A stretch of 64,000 nucleotides of DNA from Cerrena zonata (taxonomy: Eukaryota; Basidiomycota; Agaricomycetes; Polyporales; Cerrenaceae), in assembly GCA_038087015.1 (NCBI GenBank), contig JASBNA010000001.1, forward strand, positions 1,488,001 to 1,552,000, read 5' to 3'. Under the pieces are notes generated by a model. That model was not told the origin of the DNA and made no database searches. It saw nothing but the letters and a program-made list of their open reading frames with translations. Every line of letters starts with the position of its first letter. The first letter of the stretch is position 1. The translations under genes were made by a program, and so were the position numbers. This document shows, in pieces, positions 38,841 through 51,003 of this stretch.

Positions 38841-40106
38841 TCAGAACAGACCTCTCCTAGCCCTAAAAAACTTAAGCCATTTTGATATGTAGTCTGCATC
38901 ACAGCTAAAGAACAGTTGTCAGATTAACTACATCACAGAATAGCTAGCGAAAACAAACGTACTGATGGTTTTTGTTACCACTCGCTGTCTCATGTTGATT
39001 ATTGAGGTATTGTATCGCCAAGGAGGCTCCCGCCGAGCTTACAACATAATAACAAGCCAGACGTTCGCTATCAAACACATTGAAGTCCATACGTCCTCCT
39101 GCATTGCGCTCGTGGCCAAGAAGCCAACTGGACGTAACGACAGGATCGTGTTCCAAAGGTTTGGAACCTTGTGAGAGAGGAATTCGCTCAGTAATAGGGA
39201 TCGGATCGAGTGGAATTGACCAGCAATGTTTGTCTCCCATCGAGCGAAAAACATCCAGGTGGTAATCATTCTTGAATTCGAATTCGGTGAAGGTGTGTCT
39301 CACTGACCAACCCCTCTTTCGATATTTTGCATGAGCTGTTGCTGTCTGGCTGTTGGTGGCGGGTATACAAATCAAAGAAGAACGTTTCCCGAATGTTGCT
39401 TTAGGGTAAAGGCTGTAAGCCATGTCACAGGAAATTACGTTCATGACGCATGCTAAGAAAATGCATGAACATCAAGTTGATACGACAAGACAACATAGGA
39501 CCTACTTGAATGGAATCCAAGGATAGTTTCTATCGGGCTATATTTCACCACGATCAACTGGGCCTTCATGACTTTGGCGGAATCCCGCCTCTTCTCGAAC
39601 GTAAACACAGTGACAACCCCATTGACAGAATATGACCCTCCAACTTTCAATCTTAGATCTGAAGCAGCTCTGCGAAAGTCAGAATCCTGATTTCGTTCGG
39701 GTACGTAGCTGTACCCATCATTGAACAGGAAATCGGCAACCTCGAGACGATATTTGAGAGGCACGTAGATATCGAGATCAGCCTCCGAATAACGAGAGCG
39801 ATCGAAGAACTGCAAGGCGGTAGAGCCCGATACCAACGCCCCTGTTCTAGCTTGCATTCGGCGAAAAGCGACCGGTGAAGTGAAGAATCGGGAGTAGATC
39901 CTATCAGTCCTAAATGCTCGGCGCATGTATGATTGCACTGCTGCACGAGCGGATTGGCATGTACGGGATAGGCGAAGGAAAGTCGTTGGAGTGCAGAATG
40001 AGAACACCGTGTCGTAGAGAAGGTCGTTGGGGATGATGATATTCGAGAACGTCTTTGGTTCGTGTTGGGTAACATCTAAGGCTGTGGCTATGTTAACCAC
40101 AGTCAT
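38841..40106 (-). CDS. F-box-like/nucleotidyltransferase-like paralogue 2
   Basis: Three exons, apparently intact. MTVVNIATALDVTQHEPKTF starts at 40106, then NDLLYDTVFSFCTPTTFLRL (F-box-like), SGSTALQFFDR..ADLDIYV, DGYSYVPERNQDSDFRRAA, VVTVFTFEKRRDS and KAQLIVVKYSPIETILGFHS. Exon 2 starts TCVMNVISCDMAYSLYPKAT and holds KYRKRGWSV, MGDKHCWSIPLDPIPITERI and PVVTSSWLLG. An intron after SGNKNH leads to CDADYISKWLKFFRARRGLF and a stop at 38841. Introns fall at the same places as in paralogues 3-5, which supports the model. Function unknown; the NTase-like block suggests nucleotide transfer or a dead relative of it. Confidence 0.72.
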
Positions 40107-40111
40107 GGCAC

Positions 40112-40577
40112 CTACCCATCAGGGAAAATGTGAATAAGAATAGATGGGTGATAGAGTGTCCAATACGAACTTCGGTTATGCAGTCCACTTCGCGATGCTC
40201 CATTGTTCATTTCAAACGCACGGTGTTTGTTATCGCTATTGAGAAGATTCAAGGACGAAGATGAACGCTTCCTGGCTGGTACACGAGAGACCTGTACTTC
40301 ATCGGCGAGCCAACGAATAAATGCGTCTGGGTGTACCCAGGTAAGGAACGCATCGGTGGAGGTAGTATCAACGATGTCTCCAAAGCCATGAAATGTCTAA
40401 TAACTTCAGATTATATTGTGCACCATAAGGATGAGAGAAGGAGGGCTCACCTCAAGGGCATATTTTTTGATCAAACTAACAGGAACTCGACCGGCAGCCA
40501 CCAATTTGTTAAGTTTATTCCGTGGCCTCTAGAGCAGATGAGGATGAGGATGAAGGTGTCTTGAGTGGCTTGGGCAT
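40112..40577 (-). other. Possible small gene or upstream exons of paralogue 2
   Basis: Minus-strand reading gives MPKPLKTPSSSSSSAL at 40577, then, in a frame one base off, NKLNKLVAAGRVPVSLIKKY ALE. A 55-bp GTGAGC..TTAG intron is followed by FHGFGDIVDTTSTDAFLTWV, HPDAFIRWLADEVQVSRVPA and about 50 more residues to a stop at 40112, six bases before the ATG of paralogue 2. The central part looks strongly protein-like, but the first join is out of frame and I know no homologue. Could be a real small gene, a remnant, or alternative 5' exons of its neighbour. Confidence 0.35.
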
Positions 40578-41513
40578 GGCTAGGAGATGAGGGAGGGAGA
40601 GAAGATAGAACCGCACCTCCTTCCGCTGGATCACCAGTCTTTATAGTACAGACAGACAAAGGACCGGTCAAAGAGAATGTCAATGTGATCGTGCGGTTCG
40701 GAATCTTACTATTTTGGTGCTTTGCATTAACCCCTTTGGCAATCACGACTTGCGCCATTGCTGTTAATGAGTTTATGCCATGGCCAATGCTACAAACGGT
40801 GACATAGCCACATGACAATCAATTGGGAAGCTCCCAACCATTATTCGTGGTCAAAGGAGGCTATCATAGAATTGACCCTATAGCTAGATGCTAGTATACT
40901 ACGGCCGACGAATTGGCGTTCTTGCTGCGCCACTGTGCGACTGTTCCTAAGGACGGCCTGGAGTTGAATTGACGTCGTGTAGTCAGTACCAGTGTACTGT
41001 GGACACTCACAAGGTTGTTACTGCAACTTAGATCATACCTATAAAAGGAGGATATTAGATCAGGTAAGTCAGCAATTCATCGACGAGGTTCAACTGAAGC
41101 TACGTACTGAAGACTGTTAGAGGATGTTGACAGTTGAAAAGCAAAACGACGTTGAACGGGCGCTCAATACGGTAGTGCTAACCGAAGCTCCTAGTAGTAC
41201 TATTTAGCAACGGTTGAGCTTGAGGGATGGTAAACTTGCTGATAGTCTTATTACTTGGAGTATCTTGGAATTTTAGGCCAAGGATTAGTGAGGATTAGTG
41301 AGAAGGGTCAAATTACTACATTCTAAAATCAACCGGAATATAGTTCTACACAGACCTATCAACTCATGACTCTACACCGAGGTCCGAGAATAGTTTCAAC
41401 TTCAAGTTGATAAAGAATAACAAGTATACGAGACTCGAAAAAGACGAACATAGCACCTCATAATCCAGATCTGCTCCATTACATTCTATACATACACGTG
41501 GTCCGCAGGCCGA
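40578..41513. other. Gene-poor spacer in the paralogue array
   Basis: About 940 bases, AT-leaning, no credible coding exon, tRNA or repeat. Confidence 0.4.
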
Positions 41514-42817
41514 TCAGGATTGAGCCCTCGTTCTAAAATGCTCTAGGAAAATTGCTATATAATCCGCATCCCAGCTGGAAAGGCCAAATCAGATCGCTTC
41601 AAGTAGACCACAGGCATCCCAAAAGACTTACTGGATAACTTGGGAGACTGAAAACTCTTTACGAATGTGATCTATCAACTTGTGTGGGGGTTTGGTATCG
41701 ACCATCGAATAGCGGTACTTCAGTAACAAGGGTTCGTGGAACGTGGAGTGACGCATCCGTGCTGTATAGACACCCTTGTGGAGCTCCCAGGTACATGCAA
41801 CGACGGGATCGCACGTTAACGGTTTGGAACCTTCGCGGAGAGGGATCCGTTCGGGTATGGGAATCGTATCGAGGGGGATTGACCAGCAGTATTGGTCTCC
41901 GACCCAGCGTACTTTGTGTACGTGATAATCCTCCTCGTATTCGAGCTCGGTAAATTTTGTGGTGACTGTCCAACCGCGGTTACGATATTTCTGTTTGGCT
42001 ATTCACTGTCTTTGTTGTGTTACTGGTAATACAGACTAAGGAGGTGCGCTCTTCGAAAGTTGCTTTCGGATAGAGACTGTATGCTGTGTCACAGGAGATG
42101 ACGTTCATGACGCAGGCTAAATAAAGTGAATGGGACAATGTCAACTTTGGGTTATTGTTAAGGAAGTAATGGAGCGAACTTACTCGAATGAAACCCTAAA
42201 ATGGCTTCGAACGGACCATTCGCCGCCAGAACAATCTGAGCTTTCACAACCTTCCCATCAACCTTCTTCTTCTCGAAGGTAAAGACAGTTATCACCCCCT
42301 TGAATTCATACTCACCAATATTCAACTCGCTATCTAAGGCAGCGAGTTGAAATTTGCTCTTCTGGTGTTCCTCAGGCACGAACTCATACCCGTCTTGAAA
42401 CAAGAACTCAGCCACCTCAAATCGAAACCCGGCGAAGACGTAGATATCCATGTCAGCTTCGGGATAATAGGACCGATCGAAGAACTGCAATGCGGCCGAA
42501 CCAGAGACCAATGCTCCTGTCCTAGCTTGCATTTGCCGAAAAGCGACGGGTGAAGTGAAGAATCGGGTGTAGATGCTATCGAGCCGGAAGGCTCGACCCA
42601 TGTAAGATTTCACCGCTGCATGAGCGGATTGAGATGTACGTGATAGGCGGAGGAAGGTTGCTGGAGTGCAGTATGAGAGGACGATGTCATAGAGAAGGTC
42701 GTTGGTGATGATAACGTTCGAGAACGTTTGTGATGGCTCATCATGATGTTGGGCGTTTGTGATTTCCAACTTGTTCAGGTTGTAGTCTAAATCGGTGTTA
42801 GTAGGTCCGTCTTCCAT
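41514..42817 (-). pseudogene. F-box-like/nucleotidyltransferase-like paralogue 3, frameshifted
   Basis: Exon 1 (start 42817) is intact: NDLLYDIVLSYCTPATFLRL, SGSAALQFFDR..ADMDIYV, DGYEFVPEEHQKSKFQLAA, VITVFTFEKKKVD, KAQIVLAANGPFEAILGFHS. Exon 2 begins CVMNVISCDTAYSLYPKATF and EERTSLVC, then loses frame near 41998-42005. The continuation KQKYRNRGWTVTTKFTELEY, VGDQYCWSIPLDTIPIPERI and VVACTWELHKG lies in another frame, with stops blocking both. The last exon (WDADYIAIFLEHFRTRAQS) still has good splice sites and ends at 41514. A one-base insertion or two-base loss explains it, so it is a recent pseudogene or a sequencing error. Confidence 0.7.
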
Positions 42818-43369
42818 AGATATCGGCGAAAAGTTAGTGCAAAACGAGGTAGTATGAGGGTTGGGGTGGTTGGGGTGAGGGGTAGTTATTGAGGGGTACG
42901 TCTGTCATCGATATATTAGAGGAAAAGCAAACCAGTGAAGGACGTAGGGTGGGGGAAACACGAACCGAAATCATGTGTCACGTCAGACAATATGATTGAT
43001 TGGCCTATTGACGTATCAAGGGGAAATAACTAGTGAGCTAGATCAGCTCACCAAAGGGGAACCATGTACCAAGTTATCGTTGTCAAGCTGGAGGTTGAAC
43101 CTAGACCAAACGTGAAGATGTTACAACATCTATTATACCTATACCTAATGCTATCACTGAAACAAAAGAGCCTATAAAACTATACCTACTAATCGAAAAC
43201 AAGAGTCAGAGAGAGATGAGACGACAATACACGACGATGCAAGAAAAATGCAGAATATGACAACAGTTGAACGAGATGGAGGAGGGTGAGTGATAATAAT
43301 AAAAACCATGGATGCGTAGCGTAATGAACGTAGGTGGGATAAGAGAACGAGATGGTTGGATAGTGATGA
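42818..43369. other. Spacer
   Basis: Upstream region of paralogue 3 and 3' flank of the hydrolase. The open frames here continue past the likely hydrolase stop and look non-coding. Confidence 0.4.
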
Positions 43370-44924
43370 TTAACGTAGATCCTGAACGAGTCCAGAGCAA
43401 TAAAATTACCATACGAGAGGAGTGGAGGGTGGGGAGTGGGACGTCCGTGGTCGCATATGTAGTGCAAGAGAAGGACAGCGCACGAGAGAGGTGCATATAG
43501 TGATGTGGTCCGAGGACTATGTCGAGCCAGCTCACAAGGAAATCATGGAGATAATCCACGACTTCTTCTGGGTGGCTGAGGGTTATGTCATGTTTACCAC
43601 CTTCGATGGTAATTAATTCGGCTTGGGGGATGAGTGCCTGCACCCTAGCGGCATATCGATATGGTACAACACTGTCTTTCGTTCCCTACATAAGACAAGC
43701 ACACTGAGCAAGGGCGCTCGCAATTTGAATAGATAGGGAAACATACCCAGATTAGGAGCACTTTACCGCCCCTTTTCCTAGTCTTCCGACCGACACTAGC
43801 AAATGTCGGTGCTAAGTTTCGTATCGGCCCATCTCGGATTGACGAGGCGATAGCAGGATTGTATCCTGGTAAATGTGCCGATTGAATACGGACTAGCTCG
43901 GAGATAGGGTCATCGATTGGAGATGAGTTATTTGCAAGATGTCGCAAGTATAGCTGGGAATGAATGGAATTAGAAAGGGGGATGCAAACTCTAAAGGACG
44001 TGAAAGGCATACCCTGAAAGGATAACTAGATGTAACAACTTGCATTATTGGCGACGAGAGGAATTTAGACGTCCGAGACATGTCGGTAGGCTATTTTCAC
44101 CGCGGTCTGAATTTCACAATATGAGGCAGGAGTCCGAACGCAGTGCTCACCTCGACTATACCTGCTGAAGCAAGTAAAGCAAGTCTATCTCCGACAAGGT
44201 GTGGGAATTGGTCCGCAAACGACGCTGCAATCCCACCGCCCTACATGTGCTCCAGCGTAAGAATAAATATGACAATATCGTACGATGAGACGCGCATACC
44301 ATCGATACACCTACGATATTGGCCTTATCCCAGCCTACATACTGCATTAGCAGAGCAAGTTGAGTGACGTAAAGAGATGTGTCGTAAGTAGCCTGCGGGG
44401 CATCTGAATAGCCACGACCGTAAAGGTCTAATATAGATATGAATAATATTAGGATTCGAATGTGAAGCAAGAGAAGAGAAGCAGACCATAGAGAAGAACA
44501 CGAAAGCCCCGCGCAGCAAGTTCTGGTGCTATTTCTTTCCATATGATAGCCGGAACGGAGAGTCCATGAATGAGGACGATCTGCGAAGCAATACGATATC
44601 AAAGCGAGTTTGAGGTATTTGATTGCAAGCGCAGTGCTTACCCGCTTTCCATCCTCTGGGCCCAATAGCCAATATCGTACCTGTTGATCATGAACTATAA
44701 ACCAAGTGCAAAATGAACGTAGGAAGAAGAAGACGTACGCGACCATAGGGGAGCGTGGTGTATGCGCCTCCTTGGAAGAAGTCTTCTGGGTAGATCTGCC
44801 AGCTCCTGGAATCTTTGGATAGGGTGGAGAGGGAAGGATGGATGACCATGGGATCAGGTGCGTGTGGGAATGAAGTGAGAAAGTAGATGAGGAGAGTGAC
44901 GGCTGGTAAGACGAGGAGGGACAA
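43370..44924 (-). CDS. Alpha/beta hydrolase with N-terminal membrane anchor
   Basis: Intron-rich hydrolase. The N-terminal hydrophobic segment (LSLLVLPAVTLLIYFLTS) suggests a membrane anchor; no in-frame ATG is visible before it, so a short 5' exon is missing from the model. Next come RSWQIYPEDFFQGGAYTTLP, VRYWLLGPEDGKR, the oxyanion HG strand in an intervening exon, DLYGRGYSDAPQATYDTSLY and NIVGVSM|GGGIAASFADQFPH, placing the nucleophile Ser in G-V-S-M-G. The acid is likely Asp in LLIWGTKDSVVPY and the base His in EGGKHDITLSHPEEVVDYLH. After HDFL a GTGAGC donor and a later acceptor give a short end DLR and a stop at 43370; read-through would end at 43206. Substrate unknown. Confidence 0.75.
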
Positions 44925-45300
44925 GGGTAACGCATTGGAAGCTCATGCTGGAGGACCTGGTGTGGGCCATCATTCGACAGGGTGATTAAGATGGAAACGG
45001 GAGAGAGACTAACATCGCCAATGTCGAGGTGTTTCGTGAGGATGGGGCGTGGGCACAGTACAGTCCTTGAACGGTGTCGAGGGCTAAACTTGAAATGAAT
45101 GAAATCCAAGTTGGCACAATCCACCCGCACGCACTGGCAAGGCCCGAAGCAACTCCCCGAGCCTCACGTGATCTGGACGCCTCACGTGCACTGTCGCGCG
45201 TTCGTGTCGGGAGAGATGTTGACGCGTGTTTGTGATCGAGACCTCTGCTTCCTCCTGCCACAGTCAGCAAGCCCCTGCAGGCATACTCGGCCCTGCACAC

Positions 45301-47956
45301 ATGCAATCATACTCCAATGGCTTGAACCTCGCTTTCTCCGACATCGTACACACCCTCTCTCCCTCGCCGATGCCTGAACCGCCTCTAGAACAGCATCCAT
45401 CTCACACTGAGCCCACGAATATTCTAGCAGGTCCTTCCTCGCAGCAAATGCAACCATCGTCTCATTGGAGCGGGTTAGACGAGCCACAACCTCTGAGTGA
45501 TGTCGAACTCCATGCTATTCAAACTCGTATCTTGCAATTTGGAAATCCTCAAATCTCAAGCACTCTCTCACCTAGAGAAAATGAGTTGCTTCAAATGGTC
45601 CGTGGCGTATCATGCATCCATAATATTTTTATCTGACTCATCGGACTCCATCTCACTCAGATGCTTCGACTAACCTCACACGCATCGATATTACCTGATC
45701 CTGCTCAGCTAACCGTCCAGGCTGAAACTATCGCTGGTCTAACTCAGCAGCGTAATTTTCTTCTGGCAGAGAGAACAGAGGAACAGAAACGTTGGGAAGC
45801 TGAACGTGAAAGCTTCGATCGTATTACTGAGGCGCTGATAAGTAAGCGTAAAGCAGCAGCAGGTACTCGCGTTGTTGATGATGTGAGTGTGTCTTAACGC
45901 TCTACCTGCTGGGTTGCTTGACAGATCGATACTCTGAAGCTACGCTCCCCCACTCGCCAAATGATCTGTAGACCGTGTCGATAATATGTGCTGACGGCGC
46001 GAGAATGGCACTACTAATTTTTGTTACTTTCCTCTCCCCCCACAGTCTACTCGAAAGGTTTACTAAATACGCCTATATTAGGATACTCAACGACATATAG
46101 CGCGGCTTGAGGACGATAACAAAGCTCTCAAATATAAGGTTAGATTTATATATCTTATCCCCAAGGTTCCCTGCTTACTTGAACGGCAATACTAACAGCT
46201 AAACGAAACCCAACAACGGATGTCGACACTCGAATCAGATCTGAACCGTCTCCGCCCTCTTCTCGTTATGCAAACTATCGTCTCACGACCAGATGCATCT
46301 ACCTCATTAATAAAACCCCTACCTACCCGTCGAAAACGGAAACCTCAACAGTCAACTCCCCAACCCGACAACGGTAGCACTTCGATGTCATTTAGTCAAG
46401 TCACTGAAGTTCTCACCGACACAGACATCAACTTCTCGCAGGCTTCTACTTCGTCACGGCCGAAATCCCACTACCGCTTTACCGAAGCGGACACATCCCA
46501 GCCTACAGTACGAAAGGGGAAGAAGACGAAAACTCCGCCGTTACCTTCGAGTGGTACTACAGCGAGTGAAGGATTACGTTTCAAACCGATCCTGGCTGAC
46601 GCTCGGTCGGAGATGCTGCTTTCCGCTGCCAAGAGGATCGGACGAACGAGAACCGGGATGCTTGCAGGGGTTGTGCGATCCTCATCACCCCGAAAAGAAG
46701 GTGGAGAAGGAGAAGGAGAAGGAAAGTGAGGGGCGAAAACGGAAACCCCAAGCAAAGGGGAAACAAAAGGCTGGTTCCACACCAGGTCCCTCTGCTTCAA
46801 CGTCCACCACAAGACGAACACAGTCAGTCACCAACCTAGCTAATGCTCCCCCACGTACACCTCGTCGAACAGCTACTGTACCCAATCTCAACGCCACACC
46901 TAACGCTGCTCAACATCCTTCTCATCTGCATCCATCTACTAACAGACCCCGTAACGAAATCGTGTACATCAATCCGGGTGCAGTTCCTGCGGTGACAGTG
47001 CCTATGCCTGTTATTGTACCTTTTACACAAGGAACAACGGCCTGGCCCGCCTCGCTTCCAACACACGCTACGCCTACAACGAATAGGATCCAACAACACT
47101 CATCTCAAAGTCTGCGTACGCCTACGTCTAATACTCGGACTCCGAAAAATCGGAATGGGGCTGGAGACGATGAGACGGGTTCTCAATGCCAAGGAACACC
47201 ATTTAACTCATTACTGACTGCGGCAAGGAGTATGATGGTTGACGGAGTTTTCGATGATTACGACGAGGACGCACGCACCGAGGGGGAGCTACACCTCGTG
47301 CGAACGCCATGGATCCATATACGCCTACACGGCCCAGACATCAAGTCGATACATCCGAGTCTCCATTAGCCAAACGTAGGAAGCTGGATACCTACCAATA
47401 CACCCTCCAAGGTGTCGCAATCCGTTGCGTCGACGCCGGATAAGGCTGGGCGTCTAGGGCAAAGGTCCTCCAGCGAGAGTACGAAGTGCATTGGATGTCC
47501 TTGCGGATCAAGCTGCTCAGGAACAGGAGAGAAGACCGAGCATCGATGGTGGAAGTCAACGACCCAGTGCCGAACCTGATTCTGCAGATCCCTACACCTT
47601 CCAAGACAAGGAAGGGGAAAGCGGTTGATAGAGTCAGTAACGACGAACGGAATCTCAGGCGACCGCCCTCTGCTCCTCCACCCTCCACTTCTATAAGTGT
47701 TGAGACTACCTTCGTCGACCTACGAAACCCTGGTTCCAGACGTTCATCGAGTCGAAATGGTACGGAGACGGAGGAAGAAGTCCCGACACGACCGTCTACT
47801 CCACCGAACAGGTTCGCCAGAACGGTTAGCGAAGAACCTAGTCCTAGTAGACGAGTTCGAGCGGTGCCAGTGAATGTTAACGGGGAGAGAAGGGATCTAG
47901 GCACCCCAAGGAAGATCACAGTGATTCCCATCCAATCAGGCTCCGGTGCGGAGTAA
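45301..47956 (+). CDS. Disordered coiled-coil protein, frame uncertain in second half
   Basis: Not recognised. Start MQSYSNGLNLAFSDIVHTLS at 45301. Exon joins at 45597/45661 and in the 45.9-46.2 kb region give a coiled coil: ETIAGLTQQRNFLLAERTEE, then ARLEDDNKALKYKLNETQQR and MSTLESDLNRLRPLLV. Then a Lys/Arg/Ser/Pro-rich tail with VVRSSSPRKEGGEGEGEGK. The frame runs into TGA at 46728, while a highly similar-looking low-complexity tail (RKRKPQAKGKQKAGSTPGPS, RTATVPNLNATPNAA) continues in the next frame to 47370. A further tail (NDERNLRRPPSAPPPSTSIS) runs to 47956 in a third frame. Short introns or indels are needed. Possibly a chromatin- or spindle-associated protein by composition, but this is a guess. 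Confidence 0.5.
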
Positions 47957-48939
47957 TGATTTCCATCCCCAGAAACGAGAAAGTGCCAGTGGTTGGTGTG
48001 TCTTTGGTATAGAATTATTACATATGACATTCTCACTACTCTGTTATGTTATACTTCATTTGTTTTGTTTCTTGCTTTATCATGTTGTTGTGTTTCCAGC
48101 CGTACTGTGCTCTAATGCTGTTTGCTACTAGTTATTTTATTCAACCCATCACCATCTCATGTTTTCTGACTTTCGTAGGTAGTGTCTATTCTAATGATAC
48201 CGTTGCTTTATTTTCGATTTTCATGAACAAGGATTGCGTTTCGCGGGAATTGTGTGGACGGTTTTCAGGATACTCTTTGCGAAGCCAGTGCTTAGGCTCA
48301 GTGGTGAGTAGATTATTCAGTATTTTGGCGGCCTTGTCCTTGACTTGGTCCCATCATGATTGTGGTAGGTCTCCTAATATATAGAGCTGGTCGTAGGACG
48401 AATGGACCGACAGGAGACTAAAGAAAACCTCCTCAAGTTCGATCCGCTTATAAACTCAATTTCTCACTGACCTGGTCCCCAGCAGGAGTCATGTCCGGCC
48501 TCGTTGCGTCCAAATGAGCATGACTATCGTTACTTGTGGACCTTAGCACAGGTGTCACTCAAGCTCCTGTTACAATTCTCCTGAGACCTGTTCGCAATTA
48601 TTTGGTTTGCCTTTTTCCTTTTCTCGGTAACGAGTTTTAAAATGATATTGTTCGCTGAATAGCTTGCTCATCTCTTCTTTTGTAGGTGAGATATCAACTA
48701 TGAGTATAAATATCACATACTCGTTTAAATATCCATCTCTTTTTGCGTTTCCCTCTATTATTACTCTGTCGGTTGTTTCACGCCAGAGCGAAGTGGTGGC
48801 GGACCTTGTCTGCAGCTACATTTCGGCTGAAACAATACCCTTACTCGAACGTCGGGACGGGTCCGAATCGCCATCGCTACGGGCGCTAGTCCTTTTCTAT
48901 TCCAACTCTCACCTTGAAAACGAAAACAGTAGAAAAAAA
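47957..48939. other. Spacer upstream of plus-strand paralogues
   Basis: About 980 bases, T-rich on the plus strand. The open frame at 48046-48384 is rich in Phe, Leu and Cys from T-rich sequence and is not convincing as a gene. Confidence 0.4.
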
Positions 48940-50425
48940 ATGTCTAATATGCCGGTACCACGGTATGGACGTTGTATGAGCTTCTTACAGTTTCACTGAT
49001 ATGCGCGTTGATTTTTAATTCGCCAATTTGAAGGAACTTCGCAAAGTCCAGGCACGCCAGTGAACTAGCACCCGACAGGGGCGCAGTCCTCTCTACGACA
49101 TTCCAAGATCGATTCTTGACAAATGATCTTCTCTTTAGTATCATTTTCTCCTTCTGCTCACCTGCAACGATCATCCGTTTCTCTCGAACGTGTCGCATTG
49201 CCGATCTGGTGGTCAAGTCCTATATGAAACGAACCTACAGAATCGAGCGCATACTCTCTCGGTTTCTTTCTGATCCTCTTAAATTTCGTCGACTTCAAGC
49301 GGGAACCGGAACATTGATCTCAGGCTCAGCTGCCTTACAATTCTTCGATCGCTCTTTCTACCCTGAAAGTGACTTAGATCTCTATGTTCACGTTCAGTTT
49401 GCCAAAGAAGTTGGTATTTTCTTGCTTGAAGACGGGTATGTTTTCGCCCCTAATTCAGTACAAGAAGACGACTTCGCGGAAATCTCAGACGAACAGACAA
49501 TAAGGAGTCTCCCATCATCGTACACATTCAAGGGTGTCAGTTGTGTCTTTACATTCGAAAAGAAGCACCATTCCTCGGGAGAGCCGCTCAAAGTTCAGCT
49601 GATTGTAGGAACGCATTGTCCTATGGAAGTGATCCTTTATTTCCACTCCAGTGCGTACCAAGTTCAAGGCGGTCTATTGAGAGCGACTATCTCATTGGAC
49701 AATATCTTTGTCGACAGCTTGTGTAATGAACGTCATCTCCTTCGAGACGGCTTACAGCTTGTATCCCAAGGCTACCTTTGAAAAACGACAATCCCTCGTG
49801 TGCCCTGGGACAGGGCGCGATGAAGATGCTGCATTGCAGAAATATGAAAACCGAGGATGGACTATGGCCACGACAGATCTCACGTGGGCTCGTGACCTTG
49901 AACCATGTTTTCATATCGTATATCATAGAGTCAGATTTATGGGAGATTCTTTTTGTTGGACAATCCCACTTGATATCTCTATGATCCCTGATAGACTTGA
50001 TCCCGGGGAGGGATCACCACGATTACTCAAGGATCCTGCCGCTGCTACTAGTTGGACGCTAGATTACAGTGTCGACGACTGGGGATGTATCTCCATCCAA
50101 CGGAAGTCGAATAAAAATCTCTACCTCCATTACATCACTTCATGTAAAGATATGCTCCAGTCGTTGGAAGAATCTCCGCAGACTCGTCGGAGGGTTTCAG
50201 AGCCACGATATACAGCGTTGAAGTTGATTCAACGGAAAAAATAGTAAGTTTCACGTCACCCTCTCTCATACGCTTGGACTTGTTCTCACTCATGCTGCCT
50301 CCGTTAGCTACGACGCAGCCTATGTGTCTATGTGTATGATGTCTTTCCGTTTCAACAGTGATATGCAAGCGCTCTTGCGTGACACAAACAGCTACGACCC
50401 TATTGATGGATTCGGCGACTTGTAG
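48940..50425 (+). CDS. F-box-like/nucleotidyltransferase-like paralogue 4
   Basis: The main exon begins in the middle of the F-box with no in-frame ATG, so an upstream exon is needed. MSNMPVPR at 48940-48962, a 116-bp intron ending at 49078, then GAVLSTTFQDRFLTNDLLFS keeps frame. Follows with FCSPATIIRFSRTCRIADL, SGSAALQFFDR..SDLDLYV, DGYVFAPNSVQEDDFAEIS, GVSCVFTFEKKHHSS and KVQLIVGTHCPMEVILYFHS. The next exon holds CVMNVISFETAYSLYPKATF, KYENRGWTM, MGDSFCWTIPLDISMIPDRL and TSWTLDY. A final exon after a GTAAGT intron gives YDAAYVSMCMMSFRFNSDMQ and a stop at 50423. Full length, no break seen. Confidence 0.7.
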
Positions 50426-51003
50426 TTAAGTTTTTTCGGTTTCTTCCTGATGACCGTCGGTCTACTTCATTTTTTATGCTTGCTTGTCTTTGCTTGTGGC
50501 TTTCCAATACTTATGCTCATTAATGCATTGGAATTGTTTGTTTCACTCTTTAAAAAAAAGGACAGAAAAGTGAGGACATACTGTACAAGGAATTGACTAA
50601 AGAGGTTGAAGACATGAGTTATCGTTTTGCTTAGTACTAACAGGATAGAATCGATGGTACAAGTAAGCCTTCAGTCGCGCAGCGGCTTTTATCATTTTGT
50701 TACAATACGATTGCAAAGTCTTCAGCTTGTTACTCCGTTTGATTCGATTCAACCTGATCACGATCACGTGCAATATCGTTCGAAACGAGTCAGGCGCGTC
50801 GCGTCGCGTCTAATTAAATAATGAGTTCTCTGATCTCATCCACCGTGACCGTGGTACAAGTAGTAATAGTACTCCTTGAACAGTCGACCTTCCCCAAGTT
50901 ACGTCTTGCGTAGAACATGAACATGGAGACCCCGAGTACATGGTAAGTGTATTCCGCCGAAACACGCGTCTGGCAATCTGACCAGATGGCTTGAAGGGAA
51001 CTC
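50426..51003. other. Spacer between paralogues 4 and 5
   Basis: About 580 bases with no coding exon recognised. A tandem GCGTCGCGTC word occurs near 50797, too short to classify. Confidence 0.4.

Noticed and set aside
46836..47099. Minus-strand open frame with Cys/Arg-rich residues opposite the coiled-coil gene
   Set aside because: Antisense shadow of low-complexity coding sequence; no start context, no conserved residues.
48046..48384. 112-codon plus-strand frame with many hydrophobic residues
   Set aside because: Hydrophobicity comes from T-rich sequence (Phe, Leu, Cys); no topology or splice support.
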